Source: Amycolatopsis aidingensis (GTDB taxonomy: Bacteria; Actinomycetota; Actinomycetes; Mycobacteriales; Pseudonocardiaceae). From it: DNA of 64,000 nucleotides. The stretch is from contig NZ_CP076538.1 of NCBI RefSeq assembly GCF_018885265.1, forward strand, positions 1 through 64,000, read 5' to 3'. Each line of letters begins with the position of its first letter. The first letter of the stretch is position 1. Shown one piece after another: positions 13,147-22,105 of the stretch. Position numbers and translations under genes: made by a program. A model generated the notes under the pieces. The model saw only the letters and a program-made list of their open reading frames with translations. It did no database searches and was not told the DNA's origin.

Positions 13147-14553
13147 TCACAAGGTCGGTCGGCGCTCGGTCCAGCGGTGCGTCTGCTCCAGGGTGCGGGA
13201 GGTCTGCAGCAGCAGGTCTTCCCGCCATGGCGCGGCCACCAGCTGGACGCCGACCGGCAGGCCGCTCGCGTCGTCGTGGTGCACCGGGACGGAGATCGCG
13301 GGCTGGCCGGTCACGTTGAACAACGACGTGAAGACCGCCATCGGGTAGCTGGCCGTCACCGGGTTGCCGCTCTCCCGCCACGCGCCGACCCGCGGCGGGA
13401 GGCACGCCATGCTCGGGGTGACCAGCAGGTCGAAGCTGTGGGTGAACGCTTCGACGATGCGTCGTGACAGCTGCTGTGTCTGGTACACGCTCTCGGCATA
13501 GGCCCAGGAATCGACCGTCTTCGCGGCTTCGCGCTGGGCGCGGTTGTGTGGTTCGACGCGGTCCGGGTCGGCGAGCGGAATGCCGGCGCCGGCGACGTTC
13601 CAGATCTTCATGAACGTCGAGATGAGTTCCTCCGACGTCGGCAGCGGAAGCGGTTCGTCGACCACGTGGTGGCCGGCCTGTTCCAGGGTGCGCAGGGTTT
13701 TGTCGACCGCGGTCAGGCAGGCCGGGTCCACGGGGATGCCGTCGATCAGCGAGGTGCTGAGCACGCCGACCCGCAGGCCGGTCGGCGGCGCAGCGGTCAA
13801 CGCATCAGCGAAGGACCGCGTGGGAGTTGGCGGGGACCACCAGGCGCCGGGGTCGTGGCGCGCGATGACGTCCAGCGCGGCGGCGGTGTCAGCCAGCGTT
13901 CGGCTCACGACGCCACTGGTGCCGAAGCCTTCGACCTCGACGACCGCGTTCGTGACCAAGCCGCGGGTTGGCTTCAGCCCGACGAGACCGGTGCACGACG
14001 CCGGGACGCGGATCGACCCGCCACCGTCCTCGGCGTGCGCGATCGGAGCCATCCCGGCCGCGACGGCGATCCCCGCGCCGCTCGACGAACCGCCTGGCGT
14101 GCGGCTCGGGTCCCACGGGTTGCGCGAGATGCCCTGGGCCTCGCTTTCGGTGAAGGACACCGCGCCGAACTCCGACGTCGTGGTCTTACCGAGCGGGATG
14201 AAGCCCGCGTCGGCGAGCCGCCGCACGATCGGGTCCGACGCGGTCCTCGGTGTGCGGGGCGTGGCGAGGGAGCCGTAGGTGGTCGGCCAGCCGACGACGT
14301 TGACGAGGTCCTTGATCGGTACCGGAACTCCGTGGAACGGCGGCAGTTCCTCGGGCGTGGACCGCACCATGGCGTCGGCTGCGGCGGACGCGGCGGTACG
14401 GACCTCGTCGTCGGCGCGGTAGCAGAAAGCGTTGAGTTCCGGGTCGAGTTCGGCTATCCGGTCGAGGTAGCACTCGGCGACCTCGACCGGGCTCACTTCC
14501 TTCGCGCGGATGGCGGTGGCGAGTTCGACGGCTGAGCTGAACGGATCGACCAC
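13147..14553 (-). CDS. Amidase (amidase signature family)
   Basis: 468-aa amide hydrolase with the Ser-cisSer-Lys triad: lysine in VPIKDLVNV, cis-serine in GGSSSGAG, and nucleophile serine in DGGGSIRVPAS. The family hydrolyses diverse amides; the substrate cannot be read from sequence. The GTG at 14553, just downstream of an AAAGGAGAT ribosome site, is preferred over the open frame that extends to 14709. It is divergent from an AraC-type regulator with a 98-bp shared promoter region, so that regulator probably controls it. A cytoplasmic location is inferred from the lack of a signal peptide. Confidence 0.9.
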   Translation of the reverse strand: MVDPFSSAVELATAIRAKEVSPVEVAECYLDRIAELDPELNAFCYRADDEVRTAASAAADAMVRSTPEELPPFHGVPVPIKDLVNVVGWPTTYGSLATPRTPRTASDPIVRRLADAGFIPLGKTTTSEFGAVSFTESEAQGISRNPWDPSRTPGGSSSGAGIAVAAGMAPIAHAEDGGGSIRVPASCTGLVGLKPTRGLVTNAVVEVEGFGTSGVVSRTLADTAAALDVIARHDPGAWWSPPTPTRSFADALTAAPPTGLRVGVLSTSLIDGIPVDPACLTAVDKTLRTLEQAGHHVVDEPLPLPTSEELISTFMKIWNVAGAGIPLADPDRVEPHNRAQREAAKTVDSWAYAESVYQTQQLSRRIVEAFTHSFDLLVTPSMACLPPRVGAWRESGNPVTASYPMAVFTSLFNVTGQPAISVPVHHDDASGLPVGVQLVAAPWREDLLLQTSRTLEQTHRWTERRPTL

Positions 14554-14651
14554 GGCGGATCTCCTTTCCGGATGTGCATTCAGCCTGGCCGCGGCCGGGG
14601 TCACCGGTATTGGAGAAATGTCGCGCTGCCGCATTTCCGTACGATGGCGGC

Positions 14652-15476
14652 ATGCGACCAGCCCGATGGGCTCGCGACGGGGCTGCGGTGTGGGACATCG
14701 CGGTGCCATCCCGGCGGCCCCGGCTGCCTGGAATGCGCATGGCCGGTTTCGCCGGCAGGACCACCGATGTCATCGACCTTCCGGTGGTGCCGTACCCGGC
14801 GGTCACGCTGTTCATCGATCTCGGCGACGCGATGCTCATCGACGACGCGCGCGGAGTTCGGGAACGGGGCAGCGTCGTCGCCGGTCTCGCGCCGCGGGGA
14901 GCGCGCGGGCACGGTAAGGACGTTGAGTGCGTACAGATCCGGCTGTCGCCCGAGATCGCGCATGCGGTGTTCGGTACGGCGTTGAGTGGCTCCGTCTTCG
15001 CCCTCGACGACGTCTGGTCGGCACAAATGCCGGACCGGCTGCGCGCACTTGATTCTTGGGACGACCGGTTTGCGCTGGCAGAGGCAGCGCTGACGGAACG
15101 GTACGAGGTCGGGCGTGCGGTTGATCCGGAAGTCACCTTCGTGTGGCAGCGGATGGTCGCAAGGCGCGGGCGGGTGCGGATCGAGCGGTTGGCCGAGGAG
15201 ACCGGGTGGAGCCGGAAGCGGCTGTGGGCGCGGTTTCGCAGACAGATCGGGCTCAGCCCGAAACACGCCGCGCGGCTTGTCCGGTTCGACCACGCGGTGC
15301 ACCGGCTCGCCGCAGGGGAGAGCCCGGCGGCGGTGGCAGCGGAAACCGGATATGTCGACCAGGCGCATCTGCACCATGAGGTGAAGGCGTTCGCCGGGAT
15401 CACGCCCGCGGCCGTCGCCGGTGCGCAGTGGCTCGCGGTCGACCATGTCGCCTGGGCTCGCTCCACCGGGCTGTAA
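14652..15476 (+). CDS. AraC family transcriptional regulator
   Basis: 274-aa regulator. The C-terminal double helix-turn-helix is clear: IERLAEETGWSRKRLWARF, then AAVAAETGYVDQAHLHHEVKA with the typical GITPAAV end. The N-terminal 150 residues have a beta-rich cupin-like look and probably bind a ligand. The start at ATG 14652 (MRPARWARDG) is chosen because the longer frame runs into the divergent amidase promoter. Its target is probably that amidase. Confidence 0.88.
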   Translation: MRPARWARDGAAVWDIAVPSRRPRLPGMRMAGFAGRTTDVIDLPVVPYPAVTLFIDLGDAMLIDDARGVRERGSVVAGLAPRGARGHGKDVECVQIRLSPEIAHAVFGTALSGSVFALDDVWSAQMPDRLRALDSWDDRFALAEAALTERYEVGRAVDPEVTFVWQRMVARRGRVRIERLAEETGWSRKRLWARFRRQIGLSPKHAARLVRFDHAVHRLAAGESPAAVAAETGYVDQAHLHHEVKAFAGITPAAVAGAQWLAVDHVAWARSTGL

Positions 15477-15529
15477 CTGCCCAGGGTTTCGGTTCCCCTC
15501 GGCCGCACCGGAAAAGAGACAATGGTCGC

Positions 15530-18508
15530 GTGCGTATCGATGTGCTGGGGCCGCTGCGGGTCCGCGCGGATGACCGGGAGGTGCCGGTCGGCGGCTCCCG
15601 GCTCCGCGCGCTGCTGGCGAAACTGGCACTGGACGCGGGCAAGGTGGTCAGCGCGCGGGCGTTGACCGATGCACTCTGGCCCGCCGATCCGCCGGACAAT
15701 CCGGGACCCGCGCTGCACTCCCTGGCCGCGCGACTGCGGCGTGCGCTGCCCGCTCCGGAGGTACTGCGCTCGGAGCCGGCCGGATACCGGCTCGACCTCC
15801 CCGCCGAGGCGGTGGACGTCATCCGGTTCGAACGTCTGGCGCGCGAGGGCCGTCGCCTGCTCCGAGCCGGATCCCGGGCAGCGGCGGTGGAGCCCCTGAC
15901 GGCCGCTCTCGAGCTGTGGCGCGGTGACCCGCTGGCCGAGGTTGCGCACCTGCCGTTTGCCGCCGCAGCGGCCGGGTGGCTCGGCGAGCTGCGCCTGGAC
16001 GCCATGACCGACCGGATCGAGGCCGAGCTGGCCTGCCCCGGCGTGGACCGGACATCGGCGGTGGCCGAACTGGAGAAGCTCATCGCCGCGAACCCGTTGC
16101 GCGAGCGGTTGCGGGCCCTGCTCATGACTGCGCTGGACGCCGATGGCAGGCAGGCCGAGGCACTGTCCGCCTACGAGACCTACCGTGAGCTCCTTGCCGA
16201 GCGGCTTGGCGCCGACCCTGGACCGGAGATCCGGGAGCTGCATCTGAAGGTGCTGCGCGGCCGAAGCGCGCGGGCTGGCCAGGGTGGCAACCTGCGTGCC
16301 GCTCTGACCAGCTTCGTCGGCCGCGACGCCGAACAACACAGCCTCGCCGAGCGGATCCGCGCCTGCCGGCTGGTGACGCTGGTGGGGCCCGGCGGGGTGG
16401 GCAAGACCCGGCTGGCCACGGTGACCGCGGGCGGGCTGCCGGAGCCGGCGTGGCTGGTGGAGCTGGCACCGCTGACCGATCCGGCCGACGTTCCCGGCGC
16501 GGTTGTCGGCGCCATGGGCCTGCGCGGTTCCGAGGACGCCATGTCCCGGATGGTCGAGGCGCTGTCGGCCACCGAGAACCTGCTCATCCTTGACGGTTGC
16601 GAGCATCTGCTCGACGCCGCCGCGCATCTCGTCGATGAGCTGCTGGGCCGCTGTCCCCCGCTGAGCGTACTGGCCACCAGCCGCGAGCCGCTCGGGATCA
16701 CCGGCGAGGCACTGTTCCCGGTGTCGCCACTCGGATCGCAGCCTGCTGCCCGGCTTTTCGCCGACCGGGCGCAGGCCGTGCGGCCCGGGTTCACGCCAAC
16801 CGACGAGGTCGTCCTGATCTGCCGCCGCCTCGACGGCCTGCCGCTGGCCATCGAGCTGGCCGCGGCCCGGCTGCGGTCCATGTCGCTCGACCGGCTCGCC
16901 GCCGGGCTGGACGACCGGTTCCGGATTCTCACCGGAGGCAGCCGCACCGCACTTGCCCGGCACCGCACGCTGCGGGCCGTGGTGGCGTGGAGCTGGGAAC
17001 TGCTCACCGGAGCCGAACGCGAGGCCGCCGAGCGGGCGGCCACGTTCCCTGCCGCCTTCACCGCGGAGGCCGCCGAACGGATCGGCATTGCCGGGCCGCA
17101 CCTGTATGCGCTTGTCGACAAATCGCTACTGGTGGTCGAGGGTGGGCGGTACCGCATGCTCGACACCCTCCGCGAGTACGGGCGCGAACGCCTTGCCGAG
17201 ACCGGAAGGCTGCACGAAGCGCTGGCCGAGCACGCCGCCTGCTTCCTGGAACTCGCCGAGCATGCGCAGCCCCGGCTCCGTGGGGCCGAGCAGATCCCCT
17301 GGCTCACCCGGCTTTCCGCGGAACGCGACAACCTGCTGGCCGCGTTGCGATTCGCCTGCGAATCCGGTGACGCGGACACCGCCGTCCGGCTCGGTGCCGC
17401 GCTGGCCATGTTCTGGACAGTGCACGGCGACCATGCCGAATCCACCCGGCAACTCCGTGCCGTGCTGCGGATGCCCGGCGTGGCAGATGCGGACGCCAGG
17501 CTTCGTGCCTGCGCCGGCTACCTGTTCAACGCGATGTTCGCAGGGGAACTCACCGAGGCCGCAGCCGTTGCCGGCGAGCCGCCTGCCGCGCACGGACCGA
17601 CCTCGGCCTTCGTCACGGCCATGCTGGCGCTGGCCAACGGGGACAGCGCCGCCGGGCTGGCGGCGCTGGAGCCGCACCTTGGCGAGGACGAACCGTGGAC
17701 GCGGGGGATGCTGTGGCTGGCCCGCTCGTTCCTGCATGGCACGGATCTCCGGCTGGAAAACGGCAGGCGGGACCTCGCCACCGCGGTGGCGGGATTTCGC
17801 GCGGCAGGGGAACGGTGGGGGCTTTCGCTGGCGCTGATGTCCCTGGCCTCGGTCCAGGTCACCGCCGGGAACCCGGCCGAGGCCCTCGGCATGCTGGACG
17901 AGGCCGTGGCGCTGGCCGAGGAACTCGGTACGCACGAAGGGCAGCGGGTATGGCTGGCCATGATCCGCTCCGACGCCGGAGACCTCGTGGGAGCCCGCAG
18001 GCAGCTACTGGCCGTACTCGACCGGGCGGCCTCGCCGCGCCAGGTGGCACTGGCCCGGATCCCCCTCGCCGACCTTGCCCGCTACCAGGGGGACCTCGCG
18101 GAGGCGCAGCGCCAGCTCGCCCTGGCCATCGCGGAGGGGGACCCGCCGGAGCGAGCCCTGTACGCCGCGGCGGCGGGAAGTCTCGCCGCGGCCACCGGCG
18201 ATCTCGACACGGCCGCCCGCCACCTCGCCGAGGCCTGCTCGCTCGCCGCGACGCTGCCGGACCCGCCGATGGTGGCCCACGTGGCCGTCGGCATCGCCGA
18301 CCTGCACCAGCGGCGAGGTGAACCGGATACGGCAGCGGAGATCCTCGGCATCGCACACGCACTGCGCGGTGGGCCCAACGCGGGCAATCCGGATGTCGCG
18401 CGGCTGCTGGGCGAGCTCGCCCCCTACCGGGACGCCTACCGGCGCGGCCGTGCCGCGGAGCCGGTATCTGCCCTGGCCCGGCTGCGCGGCGGGCTGCCGC
18501 CTCGGTAA
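15530..18508 (+). CDS. SARP-type regulator with BTAD, NB-ARC and TPR regions (AfsR-like)
   Basis: 992-aa multidomain activator. It has an N-terminal OmpR-like winged helix (about 1-90, LGPLRVRADDREVPVGG), a bacterial transcriptional activation domain (about 95-240) and an ATPase core with P-loop GPGGVGKTRLA (about residue 287) and LLILDGCEHLL. A long helical TPR-like C-terminus (about 580-992) follows. The family controls secondary metabolism in actinomycetes. It starts with GTG at 15530. No biosynthetic cluster is next to it, so its regulon is elsewhere or is the neighbouring accessory genes. Confidence 0.92.
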   Translation: MRIDVLGPLRVRADDREVPVGGSRLRALLAKLALDAGKVVSARALTDALWPADPPDNPGPALHSLAARLRRALPAPEVLRSEPAGYRLDLPAEAVDVIRFERLAREGRRLLRAGSRAAAVEPLTAALELWRGDPLAEVAHLPFAAAAAGWLGELRLDAMTDRIEAELACPGVDRTSAVAELEKLIAANPLRERLRALLMTALDADGRQAEALSAYETYRELLAERLGADPGPEIRELHLKVLRGRSARAGQGGNLRAALTSFVGRDAEQHSLAERIRACRLVTLVGPGGVGKTRLATVTAGGLPEPAWLVELAPLTDPADVPGAVVGAMGLRGSEDAMSRMVEALSATENLLILDGCEHLLDAAAHLVDELLGRCPPLSVLATSREPLGITGEALFPVSPLGSQPAARLFADRAQAVRPGFTPTDEVVLICRRLDGLPLAIELAAARLRSMSLDRLAAGLDDRFRILTGGSRTALARHRTLRAVVAWSWELLTGAEREAAERAATFPAAFTAEAAERIGIAGPHLYALVDKSLLVVEGGRYRMLDTLREYGRERLAETGRLHEALAEHAACFLELAEHAQPRLRGAEQIPWLTRLSAERDNLLAALRFACESGDADTAVRLGAALAMFWTVHGDHAESTRQLRAVLRMPGVADADARLRACAGYLFNAMFAGELTEAAAVAGEPPAAHGPTSAFVTAMLALANGDSAAGLAALEPHLGEDEPWTRGMLWLARSFLHGTDLRLENGRRDLATAVAGFRAAGERWGLSLALMSLASVQVTAGNPAEALGMLDEAVALAEELGTHEGQRVWLAMIRSDAGDLVGARRQLLAVLDRAASPRQVALARIPLADLARYQGDLAEAQRQLALAIAEGDPPERALYAAAAGSLAAATGDLDTAARHLAEACSLAATLPDPPMVAHVAVGIADLHQRRGEPDTAAEILGIAHALRGGPNAGNPDVARLLGELAPYRDAYRRGRAAEPVSALARLRGGLPPR

Positions 18509-18512
18509 CCGG

Positions 18513-19157
18513 TTACTCCCGCGCGGCCGCCTTTCGCCGTTTCGCCAGAAACTCCGCCCGGCAGCCCGCGCAGCAGAACGCGTACAGCTCACCGTCCAGC
18601 TCGACGGTGGCCGTGTTGCCTTCCAACGGAACGAGTACCCCGCACATCGGATCCCGCAATGCCCTGCCCTCGGCGGCGTCCTCCCGGTACGGCTCGCTCA
18701 GCATCTCGACGATGTCGTTCGAGGTCGCCACCTTCCCGCGCAGCCCGATACTTCCTTCGGACACTCCGATGACGTGCACCTGCACGGTCGGCTCCCGGTA
18801 AGGCCGCAGCCTGTCCTCGAACTCCGCGGCGATGATCCGCGTCGCGTAGGCGACCAGAGTCTCGCTCAGATCCTTGCGCCAGGGGCCGGGGACGTGTACG
18901 CGGACCACGCAACGAGGCGGACCCTCCGGCGTGACCAGGTTTTCGGCCGCCACCCAGATCTCCGGTTCGTGCACCACCACCTGGAACATGGCGGCGGCCA
19001 CCGCGGCGGACCGGGGCGCCATCTCGGAAACCTCATCGGCCCCCTCCGCGGGCTCGCCGTCGCTCAGCTCGCCGAGTCTGCCCAGCCGGCGCGCCACCCG
19101 GCGGCGTTGCTCGGGCTCGAGTGCTCCCTTGGACACGAACAGTTCGACAAAGAACAT
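18513..19157 (-). CDS. YHS-domain protein with tautomerase-like N-terminal region
   Basis: 214-aa protein. The C-terminal 45 residues form a YHS/TRASH-type metal-binding domain: DPMCGVLVPL, then YAFCCAGCRAEFLAKR. The N-terminal part has two segments shaped like 4-oxalocrotonate tautomerase subunits (MFFVELFVSKGALEPEQRR and VRVHVPGPWRKDLSETL), but the catalytic Pro-1 is absent, so enzyme activity is doubtful. The ATG at 19157 follows a GGAGG site. It is convergent with the SARP gene and divergent from lsr2. The function is not known; metal sensing or delivery is an inference from the YHS domain. Confidence 0.7.
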   Translation of the reverse strand: MFFVELFVSKGALEPEQRRRVARRLGRLGELSDGEPAEGADEVSEMAPRSAAVAAAMFQVVVHEPEIWVAAENLVTPEGPPRCVVRVHVPGPWRKDLSETLVAYATRIIAAEFEDRLRPYREPTVQVHVIGVSEGSIGLRGKVATSNDIVEMLSEPYREDAAEGRALRDPMCGVLVPLEGNTATVELDGELYAFCCAGCRAEFLAKRRKAAARE

Positions 19158-19215
19158 CAGTAACCACCTCCGGTCGGAGATTGCCGAACCGGTCTGCCAA
19201 GGCAGTGCCATCCGG

Positions 19216-19233
19216 CTGCCATCCGGATGGCAG
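19216..19233. promoter_or_regulatory. Palindrome in the YHS gene/lsr2 divergent spacer
   Basis: A perfect 18-bp palindrome (arms CTGCCATCC and GGATGGCAG) in the 241-bp spacer between the two divergent genes, 59 bp upstream of the YHS gene start. The octamer GCCATCCG is repeated directly just before it. It looks like an operator; the regulator is not identified. Confidence 0.5.
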
Positions 19234-19398
19234 CGAACACACCGACCACAATGGAGGCCGCGGCGCCGGGTGCCTGCCCGCGGTCATTCCGTTGCCCGCT
19301 CGAGGCCGTGTCGCCGCCCGATCATGGTCTGTCCGCGGGCTACGCTGCGAACCAGGCACGAACAGGGCGTGCCCGAACAGCTGAGGAGGCAGTACGTC

Positions 19399-19797
19399 AT
19401 GGCCCAGAAGGTCCTCGTCGAGATGCTCGACGATCTCGACGGCAGCGAGGCGGCGCAGACGGTGCCGTTCGCCTTGGACGGTGTCTCCTATGAGATCGAC
19501 CTGTCCGAGGAGAACGCGGCCAGCCTGCGGGAAGAGCTCGCGCGGTTCGTGGCCGCGGGCCGCAGGGTCGGCGGCCGCCGGGTCCGGCTTGCCACCGGCC
19601 AGTCGGCTGCGAAGCAGTCCGGAACCGACCGGGAGCGCAACCGGCAGGTGCGTGCCTGGGCGCAGGAGAACGGGTACGCGGTTTCCGATCGTGGCCGGTT
19701 GTCCACCGAGGTGATCGCGGCTTTCGAGGCCGCGCAGCAGGCACCGGCCGAGCCCGCCCGCCGGCGCGGCTCCCGGAAGAAGAAGGCCACCGCCTAG
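19399..19797 (+). CDS. lsr2: Nucleoid-associated silencer Lsr2
   Basis: 132-aa H-NS-like protein that bridges DNA and silences AT-rich, often foreign, genes in actinomycetes. It starts MAQKVLVEMLDDLDG, carries the N-terminal dimerisation domain, and ends with the DNA-binding domain including SDRGRLSTEVIAAF, where the RGR triplet acts like an AT-hook. A Lys/Arg-rich tail follows. The ATG at 19399 follows GAGGAGGC. Relevant here because two lower-GC islands in this window (34.8-38.8 kb and 39.4-41.3 kb) are plausible silencing targets. Confidence 0.95.
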   Translation: MAQKVLVEMLDDLDGSEAAQTVPFALDGVSYEIDLSEENAASLREELARFVAAGRRVGGRRVRLATGQSAAKQSGTDRERNRQVRAWAQENGYAVSDRGRLSTEVIAAFEAAQQAPAEPARRRGSRKKKATA

Positions 19798-19873
19798 CTC
19801 GACCAGCGCCTGGCGCGAATCCGGATCCGCGCGGGCGGCCGGTTTTCGGGATCAGCCGGGATAGGATCTGCCC

Positions 19874-20833
19874 GTGCGGACTGTGGTGATCGGCGGCACC
19901 GGTCATATCGGTACCTACCTGGTTCCGCGGTTGGTGGAACTCGGCCATCAGGTGGTGGTCGTCTGCCGCGGCCGCAGGCAGCCATACACCCCGCACGGGG
20001 CATGGCGCCGGGTGCACATGATCGAGGCGGACCGGGAGGCCGAGGAGGCCGCGGGCACCTTCGGGCCGCGGATCGCCGATCTCGGCCCGGATGTGGTGAT
20101 CGACCTGATCTGCTTCCGGCTGCCCAGCGCGCGGCAACTCGTGGAGGCGCTACGTGGCCGGATCCGGCACTTCCTGCACTGCGGCACGATCTGGGTGCAC
20201 GGCCCAAGTGCCCTGCTGCCCACCACCGAGGACCAGCCCCGGCGGCCGGTCAGTGCCTATGGTGAGCACAAGGCCGCCATCGAGGACTATCTGCGCCGCG
20301 AGGCCGAGCTGACCGGATTCCCGGCGACGGTCGTGCATCCCGGGCACATCACCGGGCGCGGCTGGGTACCGGTCAACCCGGTCGGCAATGTCGATCCGGC
20401 GGTGTTCCAACGGCTGGCGCTGGGCGAACGGGTGGTGCTGCCGAACAACGGCATGGAGACCCTGCAGCATGTGCACGCCGACGATGTCGCGCAGGTGTTC
20501 GTCAACGCCATGGCGAACCGCCGCGCCAGTCTCGGCGAGAGTTTCCACGCCGTGGCCGGCACCGCGATGACCCTCCGCGGCTACGCCGAGGCGCTCGCCT
20601 GCTGGTTCGGCCGGGAAGCCGACCTGGACTACCTGCCGTGGGAACGCTGGCGGGAGACGGTCGCCGCCGAGGACGCCCGGATCACCCATGACCACCTGGT
20701 GCACAGCTCGCACTGCGGTATCGACAAGGCCCGGCGCCTGCTCGGCTACCAGCCGCGTTACACCTCGCTGCAGGCCGTGGCCGATGCCGTGGACAGCCTG
20801 GTCGGTGCCGGGCGGATCAGCCTCGGGGACTGA
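19874..20833 (+). CDS. NAD-dependent epimerase/dehydratase family protein
   Basis: 319-aa short-chain dehydrogenase/reductase (extended type). The N-terminus MRTVVIGGTGHIGTYL is the NAD(P)-binding glycine motif GxxGxxG. It has a YGEHK segment in place of the catalytic YxxxK. Such proteins act on nucleotide sugars or related substrates; the substrate is not apparent. It starts with GTG. It is convergent with the following membrane-protein gene, with only 7 bp between the stops. Confidence 0.85.
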   Translation: MRTVVIGGTGHIGTYLVPRLVELGHQVVVVCRGRRQPYTPHGAWRRVHMIEADREAEEAAGTFGPRIADLGPDVVIDLICFRLPSARQLVEALRGRIRHFLHCGTIWVHGPSALLPTTEDQPRRPVSAYGEHKAAIEDYLRREAELTGFPATVVHPGHITGRGWVPVNPVGNVDPAVFQRLALGERVVLPNNGMETLQHVHADDVAQVFVNAMANRRASLGESFHAVAGTAMTLRGYAEALACWFGREADLDYLPWERWRETVAAEDARITHDHLVHSSHCGIDKARRLLGYQPRYTSLQAVADAVDSLVGAGRISLGD

Positions 20834-20840
20834 ACCGGAC

Positions 20841-21398
20841 CTACCGGCCCGCCTCGCCGGGGAGCAGGTGCCCGAGCAGCAGTTTGATCAGCAGGGTGGG
20901 CACGAACCAGGCGACCGGATCCGGCACCGGCAGCATGGTGGCCGCCGCCGCGCCCAGCACGGCGACCGCGAAGGCGGCAGGCCGCCGCAGCTGCCCCGGC
21001 ACCGCCAGCACCAGCACGGCCCCGGCGAGCACGCCCGCGTACACCACGGCCGCCGTGGCCCAGCCGAAACCGGGGACCACCAGTGCCAGCAGGAACGGCT
21101 GCAGGTGGATGGCGACGAACCCGAGGTGGCGGCGCCAGGTCCGGCCGGGCGCGTGGAAACGGTGCTTGGCCGCGGTCGTCGCATTGGCGACCGCGCCGCC
21201 GAACATGTCGAAGGCCACGATCCCGAGCACCAGCACCGGCAGCCAGCCCAGCCCGGCTTCGGCAGCCAGCGTGACGGCCAGCCCGGTGCCTGCCAGCGCC
21301 GCGAGGTAGGTGGTCAGCAACTCGCCGGTGCCCGCCCTTGGCGCGACCAGCTCGTCGTTCAGCCTGGTGAGCAGGCCGGTGCCGGATACGGTCATCAT
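20841..21398 (-). CDS. Polytopic membrane protein, TetR-operon partner
   Basis: 185-aa protein with about five hydrophobic segments and a short hydrophilic N-terminus (MMTVSGTGLLTRLNDELV). No family is recognised. The ATG at 21398 overlaps the TetR stop codon by 4 bases, so the two are translationally coupled in one operon with the regulator first. The function may be transport or membrane modification, but that is a guess. Confidence 0.75.
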   Translation of the reverse strand: MMTVSGTGLLTRLNDELVAPRAGTGELLTTYLAALAGTGLAVTLAAEAGLGWLPVLVLGIVAFDMFGGAVANATTAAKHRFHAPGRTWRRHLGFVAIHLQPFLLALVVPGFGWATAAVVYAGVLAGAVLVLAVPGQLRRPAAFAVAVLGAAAATMLPVPDPVAWFVPTLLIKLLLGHLLPGEAGR

Positions 21399-21997
21399 GT
21401 CTCCCTGCTGCGGAGGCCATCCAGGCAGACCGAAACGACCGGACCGGCGAGCTCGGTGAGCGGCAGCCGGGGATCGACCAGCCACTGCAGCAGGCAGCCC
21501 TCGACGGCGGCCACCACGACCGTGGCGTGCTCGGGGCCGACATCCGGCCGGGCCATCCCCTCGGCGACGGCCTCCCGCAGCAGCTCGGCGACCGCCGAAC
21601 GGTAGTCCGCGTACACCGCGCCCATATCCAGCGGAAGACCTTCGCCGCCCCGGCTCGCCGACCACAGGTCGAGCAGGATCCTGGACAGCTCGGGCCGCTG
21701 CGCCATCGACCGCAGCACGGCGTGCACCAACTCCGCCAGCCGGTCCATGGCGGGACGCCGATCGGTCCTGATCTCCCGCAGGATCTGCGCGGAGGTACCG
21801 GACAGCTCGTCGAAGGCGGCCGCCAGCAGGGCCTCACGGCTGGCGAAGTACAGGTACACGCTGCCCTTGCCGATACCCGCCTCGGCCGCGACGTCCTCGA
21901 TCCGGCTGGCCGCGAAGCCCTTGCGGGCGAACACCCGCACCGCGGCACCCAGGATCTCCTCCCGGCGGGCCGCGCGGTCCACTCGTTTCGGCGCCAT
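21395..21997 (-). CDS. TetR family transcriptional regulator
   Basis: 200-aa repressor. The N-terminal helix-turn-helix reads RIEDVAAEAGIGKGSVYLYFASREALL. The C-terminal ligand domain is variable. Start choice: ATG at 21997. A 14-bp inverted repeat lies upstream at 22015-22028, so the protein probably represses its own operon with the membrane protein downstream. Confidence 0.93.
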   Translation of the reverse strand: MAPKRVDRAARREEILGAAVRVFARKGFAASRIEDVAAEAGIGKGSVYLYFASREALLAAAFDELSGTSAQILREIRTDRRPAMDRLAELVHAVLRSMAQRPELSRILLDLWSASRGGEGLPLDMGAVYADYRSAVAELLREAVAEGMARPDVGPEHATVVVAAVEGCLLQWLVDPRLPLTELAGPVVSVCLDGLRSRET

Positions 21998-22014
21998 CAA
22001 GCCTCCAATATGGC

Positions 22015-22028
22015 TGACTGGTCAGTCA
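22015..22028. promoter_or_regulatory. TetR-type operator
   Basis: Inverted repeat TGACTG-GT-CAGTCA located 17 bp upstream of the TetR start. It has the usual TetR-family operator layout and is the likely autoregulatory site. Confidence 0.7.
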
Positions 22029-22062
22029 TAATAAACCATGACCGGGAGCCCACGACGACAAC

Positions 22063-22090
22063 GGGGGTGCCGGCCATGGCCGGCACCCCC
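22063..22090. terminator. Perfect 28-bp palindrome after the M14 carboxypeptidase
   Basis: GGGGGTGCCGGCC followed by AT and its complement through 22090. It lies 15 bp after the carboxypeptidase stop on the minus strand and before the TetR promoter. It can fold into a GC hairpin and probably ends transcription of the carboxypeptidase gene. There is no T-tract. Confidence 0.65.
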
Positions 22091-22105
22091 AGGGTTGGCT
22101 GCGGA

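Noticed and set aside
14186..17101. A long minus-strand open frame of 971 codons opposite the AraC and SARP genes.
   Set aside because: Overlaps parts of three real genes and has no domain pattern.
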